A stretch of DNA of 64,000 nucleotides from JAICND01 sp040905905. Its GTDB lineage: Bacteria; Actinomycetota; Acidimicrobiia; Spongiisociales; ZC4RG35. The stretch spans positions 1 to 64,000 of the forward strand of contig JBBDQN010000032.1 of assembly GCA_040905905.1 (NCBI GenBank), given 5' to 3'. The notes below the pieces were generated by a model. That model searched no databases, was not told where the DNA came from, and saw nothing but the letters and a program-made list of their open reading frames with translations. This document shows, one piece after another, positions 57,953-64,000 of the stretch (position 1 is the stretch's first letter; every line of letters begins with the position of its first letter). The translations under genes were made by a program, and so were the position numbers.

Positions 57953-58614
57953 ACCGGCACGGTGCCGACAAATAGCCGCTCGGCTATGAAAGAGCCAATC
58001 CCAACCTGGAGGTTGTCGTTGATCCGAACGGTGAGGGTGCCGTCAGGGGTTCGGGCAACCAAGGCAACCCTGGCCCCGGGTCGCAACCCGGAGTCGTCGA
58101 GGAATCCCATGATGTCGGAGTCGAGCTCAAGCTCCTCGGATATCCGGTGCAGGACTCTGTCTGAGTCACCTATATCGGCCAGAGGGATGAGCAAGGGCTG
58201 GCGATATCCGGCACCGGGAATCGGGTTGCCGTGGGGGCAGGTGGTCGGCTTTCCGAGCTTGGCCAGCATCGCGGCTTCAACATCGTCGGAGATGGCATGT
58301 TCCCACACCTCGGCCTCGGCATGAACCTTCACCCACGGCAGCCCCAAAACCTCGGACAGGAATCTCTCGGCCAGCCGATGTCGGCGTACCACGACCTCGG
58401 CCAGATGTCGTCCCTTCCCGGTGAGGCGGATCTCCCCCTCGGAGGTGACGATGTCATCCGCCTCCATCCGTTTGATCATCTCAGAAACGCTGGGGCGGCT
58501 TATTCCCAACCACTCGGCGATCCGGGCCTGGATCACGGGCAGGCCTTCTTCCCCCAACTCGTAGACGGCCGCTACATATTCGCGGTAGGTGGCCGTATAG
58601 ACCGAGGCGTCCAT
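57949..58614 (-). CDS. DtxR/IdeR-family metal-dependent regulator
   Basis: 221 residues. An N-terminal winged helix-turn-helix (ARIAEWLGISRPSVSEMIKRM) is followed by the DtxR metal-binding and dimerisation region with the H-x-x-x-x-E and E-x-x-x-H ligands (VRRHRLAERFL, HAEAEVWEHAISDD), a HGNPIP segment, and an SH3/FeoA-like C-terminal domain. It should repress iron-uptake genes when bound to Fe2+ (Mn2+ is possible). ATG 58614 is preceded by a TACTAT -10-like element six bases upstream. A DtxR-like box is located at 58682-58695, before the iron transporter. Confidence 0.9.
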   Translation of the reverse strand: MDASVYTATYREYVAAVYELGEEGLPVIQARIAEWLGISRPSVSEMIKRMEADDIVTSEGEIRLTGKGRHLAEVVVRRHRLAERFLSEVLGLPWVKVHAEAEVWEHAISDDVEAAMLAKLGKPTTCPHGNPIPGAGYRQPLLIPLADIGDSDRVLHRISEELELDSDIMGFLDDSGLRPGARVALVARTPDGTLTVRINDNLQVGIGSFIAERLFVGTVPV

Positions 58615-58681
58615 AACCGCATAGTACGGCAGTAGATGGGGAGCGGTCCGAAAATGATTTGTGATAGCGGGAGAGTGATAA

Positions 58682-58695
58682 TTAGGGTCACCTAT
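58682..58695. promoter_or_regulatory. DtxR/IdeR-type operator
   Basis: TTAGG-GTCA-CCTAT is an inverted repeat close to the DtxR/IdeR box (TTAGGTTAGnCTAACCTAA). Outer arms TGATA (58676-58680) and TATCA (58693-58697) extend the symmetry. It ends two bases before the ATG of the iron-binding protein gene, so repressor binding would block transcription or its leader. A GATAAT (58677-58682) could be the -10 element. Confidence 0.65.
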
Positions 58696-58696
58696 C

Positions 58697-59716
58697 ATGA
58701 GGCGCTATACGAACCTACTTGTCAACGTTTGGTTGCTCGCTCTACTTCTCATGGCCTGTGGCGGCGCCGGTTCCACGACGACCGCCGCCACGGACAATCC
58801 TCTGGTGATCTACTCAGGGCGGTCCGAGGAGCTGGTGGCGCCTTTGATCGCCTCATTCGAATCCGACACCGGAATCGACGTCGAAGTCAGGTACGGGAGC
58901 TCGACCGAAATGGCCGGCACGATCAATGTCGAAGGCGCCTTGTCGCCGGCGGACGTCTTCTACGCCCAGGATCCCGCCACCATCGGAGCGGTTGCCAACC
59001 TGCTCGCCCCTATTCCAGAGGCGGTGCTGACCCTCGTCCCCGAGCGGTTCCGTGATCCTGACGGGTATTGGACCGGCATCACCGTGCGCAGTCGCGTGCT
59101 CGCCTACAACCCCGAACTGGTTTCTCCAGGCGAGCTCCCGGATAGTTTTCACGCCCTCACTGATCCCGCCTGGGCCGGCCGTATTGGCATCGCCCCCACC
59201 AACGGGTCGTTTCTTACTTTTGTGGCGGCGATGATCGTCCTTGAGGGGGAGGAGGACACTCTCCAATGGCTGACGGGTTTGGCGGAGAATGACCCGGTCG
59301 AGTTTGACGGCAACGCGCCGATCGCCGCCGCGGTCGACGCTGGCGACATCTCTGTAGGACTTATTAACCACTACTACCTTCTGCGCCTGGGCGCCGAGCA
59401 GGGTGGAACCACGGCCGCGAACTACTTCTTCCCAAATGCCGACGCCGGGTCCTTTGTGATGCCGGCCGGCGCCGCAATCCTGGCGACCGCCCACAACCCC
59501 GAGGGCGCAGCCACCTTCCTCGAGTATCTGCTGTCGTCGGGCTCGCAGGCATATTTTGCCGAGTCCGTCTTCGAGTACCCGGTGGTAGCAGGAGCGCCCG
59601 CCCCGGCCGGGGCCCCGCCCCTCGATTCGCTGGTGACGCCGCAGGTGTCATTGGCAGATCTGGCCTCAGCGTTTGACCGAGCCACCGATCTGATCTCGGA
59701 GTCGGGCCTCTTGTGA
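58697..59716 (+). CDS. Iron ABC transporter substrate-binding lipoprotein
   Basis: 339 residues. Lipobox MAC (Cys21) after a hydrophobic signal peptide; then the FbpA/thiamine-type periplasmic binding domain: VIYSGRSEELVAPLI, DVFYAQDPATIGAV, GYWTGITVRSRVLAYN, and a YY pair in LINHYYLLR which in FbpA binds ferric iron through two Tyr. Located right after a DtxR-like box and before its permease and ATPase, so it is the solute-binding subunit of an iron-regulated importer. Confidence 0.92.
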   Translation: MRRYTNLLVNVWLLALLLMACGGAGSTTTAATDNPLVIYSGRSEELVAPLIASFESDTGIDVEVRYGSSTEMAGTINVEGALSPADVFYAQDPATIGAVANLLAPIPEAVLTLVPERFRDPDGYWTGITVRSRVLAYNPELVSPGELPDSFHALTDPAWAGRIGIAPTNGSFLTFVAAMIVLEGEEDTLQWLTGLAENDPVEFDGNAPIAAAVDAGDISVGLINHYYLLRLGAEQGGTTAANYFFPNADAGSFVMPAGAAILATAHNPEGAATFLEYLLSSGSQAYFAESVFEYPVVAGAPAPAGAPPLDSLVTPQVSLADLASAFDRATDLISESGLL

Positions 59717-59798
59717 GGGAGGTGAGCTGACCGTCGTCACCGCTCCGGTCTCGTCCTCCGCGGCGCAGGCCCGATCCGAGCGCGCTCCGCGAGGGCTG

Positions 59799-61331
59799 GT
59801 GCTCGCTTCCCTGCTCGTAGTGGGGCCGCTGGCCTTGCCCATCGTCCATCTGCTTGGACAGGCACTGACCGGCGGAGCAGGGTCGAGTGTGCTTCCCGCT
59901 GGTCGGCTCTTCCAACTGGCCCTGAACACGTTGGCTTTGGTGGCGGGGGTGGTCTTCGCCGCCACTTCCATCGGGCTCGTCACGGCCTGGTTGACGACCC
60001 GTACCGACCTGACCGGCGCCAGGGTGTGGTCGACTCTCGCAGTGCTTCCGCTAGTGATTCCTTCCTTCGTGGGAGCCCTGGCCCTGCTTGGGGCGACCGG
60101 CCGCCGGGGAATCATCAGCCAGGCACTGGCCCAAATCGGCGTGGGTCCTCTGCCCATACCCCACGGTTACTTTGGTGCCTTCTTCGCCCTGACGATGTTC
60201 ACATTCCCCTATGTGCACCTCCTGGCGGTGCCAGCTTTGCGCAGGCTCGACGCCGGGCTCGAAGAGTCGGCTCGTGGCCTCGGAGCCTCACCCACCCGGG
60301 TGTTCCGCACGATCACCCTTCCCCAGGTCGGTCCGTCCCTGCGGGCGGCCATGTTGCTGGTTGCTCTCTACACAATGGCCGACTTCGGCGCGGTTTCTCT
60401 TCTGCGGTACGACACTTTCACCCGGGCCATCTTTCTCCAATACGCCGGACGACTCGATCGGCGCCCGGCGACTCTGCTGGCGGGCACCCTGGTCGTCATT
60501 GCCCTCGTGGTCATCTGGGGCGAGCGACGCAGCCGGGGGCGGGCGGCGATCCTTGGCGGTCGCGCCCTGAGGAGCCCCCGCCGGGTGACCCTGACCGGAT
60601 GGAAACGGATGGCCGCCTTTGGATTTCTCGGGTCGGTGGTCACCGGGTCCCTGGTGCTGCCCGTAACCGTCCTCGCGGGCTGGTGGTTGCGCGGTGCCGC
60701 GGCCGGTCAGGCGCCACTAGCGATTTGGAGCGAGACCGGGCGGTCACTTTCGGTATCGGCAATCACGGCGATCGTGGCGGCAGTGGCTGTCCTGCCGATC
60801 GCCATCCTCACGGTCCGATACCGCACCAGAGTTGGGGCAATATGTGAGTCGTTGGCCTGGTCCTTGTACTCGTTGCCCCACCTCACGGTGGGCCTAGCGG
60901 TCCTGGTCATGGGTCTGACAGTTCTCACACCGTTCTATCAGACCCTCCCGCTGCTCTTGTTTGCGTATCTGATCATGTTCCTGCCACAAGCGATGGGGCC
61001 CACTCAGGCAGCGCTCGGGCGGGTGGCACCAAGTCTGGAGGAAGCGAGCAGGTCGCTGGGGCGATCCGCCCTGGCGACCACCCGTCGGATAACGGTGCCG
61101 CTGGTCGGGCGGGGGATGCTGGCCGGCGCGGGTCTGGTCTTTCTGACCACCATGAAGGAGTTGCCGGCAACCTTGCTGCTGCGCCCTACCGAGTTCGAAA
61201 CTCTGGCGGTTCGTATCTGGTCGACCACCACGGAAGGTTTCTACACAAGGGCCTCGATGGCGGCCCTGGTGCTGGTGGCGGTATCGGCGGTGCCTCTCCA
61301 CCTTCTGGTCTCGATGAACACCCATGAGTGA
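59799..61331 (+). CDS. Iron ABC transporter permease (FbpB-like)
   Basis: 510 residues, a fused permease with two copies of the six-helix unit and two EAA loops (ESARGLGASPTRVFRTITLP and EASRSLGRSALATTRRITVP), as in FbpB/SfuB. The start is uncertain: family proteins begin with a basic N terminus, and the frame is open upstream to the preceding gene, where CTG 59727 follows GGGAGG; GTG 59799 is the first conventional start and would start directly in the first helix. Overlaps fbpC-like gene by eight bases. Confidence 0.9.
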   Translation: MLASLLVVGPLALPIVHLLGQALTGGAGSSVLPAGRLFQLALNTLALVAGVVFAATSIGLVTAWLTTRTDLTGARVWSTLAVLPLVIPSFVGALALLGATGRRGIISQALAQIGVGPLPIPHGYFGAFFALTMFTFPYVHLLAVPALRRLDAGLEESARGLGASPTRVFRTITLPQVGPSLRAAMLLVALYTMADFGAVSLLRYDTFTRAIFLQYAGRLDRRPATLLAGTLVVIALVVIWGERRSRGRAAILGGRALRSPRRVTLTGWKRMAAFGFLGSVVTGSLVLPVTVLAGWWLRGAAAGQAPLAIWSETGRSLSVSAITAIVAAVAVLPIAILTVRYRTRVGAICESLAWSLYSLPHLTVGLAVLVMGLTVLTPFYQTLPLLLFAYLIMFLPQAMGPTQAALGRVAPSLEEASRSLGRSALATTRRITVPLVGRGMLAGAGLVFLTTMKELPATLLLRPTEFETLAVRIWSTTTEGFYTRASMAALVLVAVSAVPLHLLVSMNTHE

Positions 61332-62322
61332 GGCGATAAGGCTGACCGAGGTCACCAAGACCTATGGCGCCACCACCGCCGTCGACCTGTTGTCTTTTGC
61401 CGTGCCCTCTGGCTGTCTGTTGACTTTGCTCGGCCCTTCGGGGGGAGGCAAGACCACGGCCCTTCGACTCATAGCCGGCTTCGAAAAGCTCGACAGAGGT
61501 TCGATCGTGGTCGGCGGGGTGGAGGTCTCCGGTCGGGGGGTGCACATGTCCCCGGAAAAGCGTCGGGTGGGGATGGTGTTTCAGGACTACGCCCTCTTTC
61601 CGCACATGACCGTGGCCGCCAATGTCGGCTACGGGGTCGAGGCTGGCAAGAAAGTGGGGGAGCTACTCGAACTCGTCGGGATGACCGGTCTTGAACACCG
61701 GTTGCCTCACGAACTATCCGGGGGCCAACAACAACGGGTGGCGTTAGCCCGAGCCCTTGCACCCGAACCGGCCGTCATCCTGGCCGACGAGCCGTTCTCG
61801 AATCTCGACGCCTCGCTTCGCACCAGGGTGCGGCGCGAAGTGAAGGGGATCCTCGAGGCCGCCCACACGACGGCGGTGTTTGTGACCCACGACCAGGAGG
61901 AGGCCCTGTCGATCTCGGACCAGGTGGCGGTCATGAACGAAGGAAGGGTGTTGCAGATTTCCAGCCCCTCGGATCTTTATCGCAACCCCATCAACCCGTG
62001 GGTGGCGGGGTTTCTTGGGGAGGCCGACTTCATCGAAGGCAGGGCTGCGGGAGGTCGGGTTGACACTCCGCTCGGCATCTTCGCCACCGACCTGTCCGGT
62101 CCGGTGCAGGTGATGGTGCGACCGGAGATGGTGTCCCTCGTGCCGGACCTCGATGGCGATGCCGTGGTTTCCGGGAGCGAGTTCTATGGCCACGACCAAC
62201 TGGTGACGGTCGTCGTCTCGGGTGGCGCCCGGGTGCGGTCCCGGCTCGGCCCGATCCCGGTGTTCCCGCCCGGGACGAGGGTGTGGGTGAAGGCCGAGGG
62301 GTCAGTTACCTACCCGGCCTGA
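61324..62322 (+). CDS. Iron ABC transporter ATP-binding protein (FbpC-like)
   Basis: 332 residues: Walker A GPSGGGKTT, Q-loop FQDYALFPHM, signature LSGGQQQRVALARAL, Walker B VILADEPFSNLD, H-loop VTHDQEEALS. A C-terminal OB/TOBE domain follows from about 240. It has the motif set of MalK/FbpC-type importer ATPases. Together with the previous two genes it makes a complete ferric-iron importer. Confidence 0.93.
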   Translation: MSEAIRLTEVTKTYGATTAVDLLSFAVPSGCLLTLLGPSGGGKTTALRLIAGFEKLDRGSIVVGGVEVSGRGVHMSPEKRRVGMVFQDYALFPHMTVAANVGYGVEAGKKVGELLELVGMTGLEHRLPHELSGGQQQRVALARALAPEPAVILADEPFSNLDASLRTRVRREVKGILEAAHTTAVFVTHDQEEALSISDQVAVMNEGRVLQISSPSDLYRNPINPWVAGFLGEADFIEGRAAGGRVDTPLGIFATDLSGPVQVMVRPEMVSLVPDLDGDAVVSGSEFYGHDQLVTVVVSGGARVRSRLGPIPVFPPGTRVWVKAEGSVTYPA

Positions 62323-62339
62323 GCGGTTACGGTTCGGCG

Positions 62340-63164
62340 GTGCCTGAGTTGCCCGAGGTCGAGACAGTTCGCCGCTTCCTCGAGCCGGTGGTCACCGGTC
62401 GGCGAATGGTCTTGGTCGAGGTCAATCACCCGCGGACAGTGCGTCGCAACCTGCATCCCGAAGACGTTGTCGACCGCCTCACTGGTGCCGTCGTCGAGAG
62501 GCTCGACCGCCAGGGCAAGTTCTTGTTCGGGCTCCTCGACAACGGCATGACCTGGATAACACATCTGGGGATGTCGGGCCGGGTGGTGGTGGCCTTGCCC
62601 AGCCAGCCCCGGGCCAATCACACCCACTTCGTGGCGCGAACCGATCGGGGAGAAGAGGTCCGTCTGGTCGATCCACGCACCTTCGGGTTCGTGGCAGTGG
62701 TCACTCCTGAAGAACGGGACCGTTTCACCGAGCTCGGACCCGACGCCCTCACCAGTTTGCCCAGGGCAAGCTCTCTCGCCCGCTCCCTGGCAGGACGCAC
62801 AGCCCCGATCAAGAGCCTGCTGCTCGACCAGCGACTGCTTGCCGGGCTTGGCAACATTTACGCCGACGAAGTCCTCCACCGCGCCGGGGTGCGACCTACC
62901 CGGGCGGGCGGTGGACTGAACCCTGAGGAGGTCAAGCGGATCCGCAGCGCGGTGAAGCCGATCTTGACTGCGGGCATCACCGCCGGTGGGACCTCCCTCG
63001 ACGACCTGGCTTATCTCCTCCCGGACGGGCGGGCGGGCGGCTACCTGGATCGGTTGCGTGTTTATGGAAGGGAAGGTGATCACTGCCACCGATGCGGGAC
63101 GCTCATCGAACGGGTGGTAGTGGGTGGGCGCTCCTCGTTCTATTGCCCTACCTGCCAGTTATGA
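62340..63164 (+). CDS. mutM: Formamidopyrimidine-DNA glycosylase
   Basis: 274 residues. GTG 62340 is required because after Met removal the catalytic Pro must be residue 1: it begins VPELPEVETVRRFL. The Lys of RLDRQGKFL and ITHLGMSGR are conserved, and the C-terminal zinc finger (CHRCG...CPTC) is present. Excises 8-oxoguanine and ring-opened purines. Starts 17 bases after the ATPase gene stop, and is followed by acyP with a four-base overlap. Confidence 0.95.
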   Translation: MPELPEVETVRRFLEPVVTGRRMVLVEVNHPRTVRRNLHPEDVVDRLTGAVVERLDRQGKFLFGLLDNGMTWITHLGMSGRVVVALPSQPRANHTHFVARTDRGEEVRLVDPRTFGFVAVVTPEERDRFTELGPDALTSLPRASSLARSLAGRTAPIKSLLLDQRLLAGLGNIYADEVLHRAGVRPTRAGGGLNPEEVKRIRSAVKPILTAGITAGGTSLDDLAYLLPDGRAGGYLDRLRVYGREGDHCHRCGTLIERVVVGGRSSFYCPTCQL

Positions 63165-63433
63165 AGGCGGTGCACGCCGTGGTCAGCGGCCGGGTGCAGG
63201 GCGTCACCTATCGTCACGCCACCCGAACCGCTGCTCGTGGGCTGGGATTGGTGGGTTGGGTGCGCAATCTCGGGGACGGGCGTGTCGAGGTGTGGGCCCA
63301 GGGCGATGACGATGGAGTGACAAAGCTGGTTGATTGGCTATGGCTCGGACCGGCCGGGGCCGTCGTCATGGCAGTTGAATCCGATGTAGTGGCGATCGAT
63401 CAGAGCATTCGCGATTTCTTCATCAGGCAGTAG
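63161..63433 (+). CDS. acyP: Acylphosphatase
   Basis: 90 residues. Contains the signature GRVQGVTYRHAT (with the catalytic Arg) and GWVRNLGDGRVEV with the catalytic Asn. Hydrolyses acyl phosphates. ATG 63161 overlaps the mutM stop by four bases (ATGA). This mutM-acyP-smc order is common in actinobacteria. The last ~20 residues are less conserved. Confidence 0.93.
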   Translation: MKAVHAVVSGRVQGVTYRHATRTAARGLGLVGWVRNLGDGRVEVWAQGDDDGVTKLVDWLWLGPAGAVVMAVESDVVAIDQSIRDFFIRQ

Positions 63434-63437
63434 GGGG

Positions 63438-63453
63438 AGTTATGAGTTATGAG
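63438..63453. repeat. AGTTATG tandem duplication
   Basis: AGTTATG is repeated twice directly after the acyP stop. Too short to be functional on its own; the rest of the acyP-smc gap (to 63520) contains no recognised promoter. It resembles the other short low-complexity tracts at 50481 and 53489. Confidence 0.4.
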
Positions 63454-63520
63454 TGGTGGGTCCAAGCCCATGACTTCGTCTAATCTCAGACCGTTCCCAG
63501 AATCACACGGTTGTAACTAG

Positions 63521-64000
63521 ATGTACCTCAAAGCTGTAAAAGTCGTCGGTTTCAAGTCGTTTGCCGACCGCACCCGGCTGGAGTTCCGGCCCGGGGTGGC
63601 TGTCGTGGTGGGTCCGAACGGGTCGGGCAAGTCCAACCTGGTCGACGCGATCCACTGGGTGTTGGGATCACAGGCACCCACGTCATTGCGGACCGGGAAG
63701 ATGGAAGACGTCATCTTTGCCGGTACTTCCACCCGGCCCTCCCTCAACCGGGCCGAGGTGACATTGATTTTCGACAATGCCGACCGCCAACTGCCACTCG
63801 ACCTCAACGACGTCGCCCTGACTCGTCGGCTCTATCGGGACGGTTCGTCCGATTACGAGATCAACGGCGTGGCCTGTCGACTGCTCGACATCCAGGAGCT
63901 TCTATCGGACTCCGGGGTGGGGCGACACCAGCATGTGATCGTGAACCAGGGCCAGGTCGAGTCGATCCTGACCGCCGGACCGGAGGAGCACCGCGCCATC
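63521..64000 (+). CDS. smc: Chromosome segregation protein SMC (5' part)
   Basis: The first 160 codons are in the window and the frame stays open to its end. It starts MYLKAVKVVGFKSFADRT and has the SMC Walker A GPNGSGKSN, an LGSQAPTSLR-type segment (MSPASLRSG in relatives), and VIFAGTSTRPSLNRAEVTLIFDN. Full-length SMC is about 1150-1200 residues, so only the head's N-terminal half is seen. Smc condenses and organises the chromosome with ScpA/ScpB. It completes the rnc-mutM-smc neighbourhood. Confidence 0.95.
   Translation, partial: MYLKAVKVVGFKSFADRTRLEFRPGVAVVVGPNGSGKSNLVDAIHWVLGSQAPTSLRTGKMEDVIFAGTSTRPSLNRAEVTLIFDNADRQLPLDLNDVALTRRLYRDGSSDYEINGVACRLLDIQELLSDSGVGRHQHVIVNQGQVESILTAGPEEHRAI

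Overview
The window is a gene-dense, GC-rich chromosomal segment of an actinobacterium. The gene set best fits a lineage near Acidimicrobiia; this is an inference from gene content and style, not from a marker phylogeny. Supporting signs are a homodimeric AceE, an overlapping AdnA/AdnB-type helicase-nuclease pair, a DUF222/HNH protein, zinc-finger forms of L28 and L32, the coaD-DUF177-rpmF-plsX-rnc and mutM-acyP-smc runs, many ATGA/GTGA stop-start overlaps, and long Thr/Pro linkers in exported proteins. No tRNA, rRNA, CRISPR array, insertion sequence or prophage was seen.

Layout. 0-11.6 kb: pirin, a small membrane protein, a DUF222/HNH protein, a cyclase-ATPase-TPR regulator, an AI-2E-type permease pair and a two-gene ABC exporter. 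11.7-17.1 kb: a membrane HD-GYP protein carrying an outside Ig-like domain, AceE and an alpha/beta hydrolase. 17.2-22.8 kb: two DppB/DppC-like permease pairs facing each other, with two paralogous exported proteins between them and copies of a 58-bp repeat at the edges of one pair. 22.9-27.6 kb: a CCAEP-tail radical SAM protein followed by a three-gene ABC exporter. 27.6-38.9 kb: PlsB-like acyltransferase, Dtd, AdnB/AdnA-like proteins, a methyltransferase, a CAP-domain protein and a RecB-like nuclease. 38.9-39.75 kb: about 860 bp with no convincing gene, holding two related terminator-ended structured units, each preceded by a pair of identical 9-bp boxes at the same spacing. 39.75-49.7 kb: PH-domain protein, acyl-CoA ligase, kelch lipoprotein, FabI, a histidine kinase, a hydrolase, and a membrane MurF-like ligase coupled to Ddl. 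49.7-64 kb: ligand-binding and cold-shock small proteins, L28, RecG, a sulfur-relay operon behind a polycysteine leader, then rsmD-coaD-(coiled coil)-DUF177-rpmF-plsX-rnc, an iron regulator and iron ABC importer, mutM-acyP and the start of smc.

How they work together. The right end is the conserved translation, lipid and chromosome-maintenance neighbourhood, interrupted between rnc and mutM by an iron-responsive regulator and a ferric-iron ABC importer. The sulfur operon looks controlled by cysteine supply: a near-leaderless 26-codon ORF with six Cys codons is followed by an intrinsic terminator and then by a broken cysteine synthase, TusA and a DsrE-like protein. Phospholipid and fatty-acid functions recur (PlsB-like, PlsX, FabI, acyl-CoA ligase). 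The most unusual items are the facing orphan permease pairs, the structured non-coding locus at 39 kb and the polycysteine leader.
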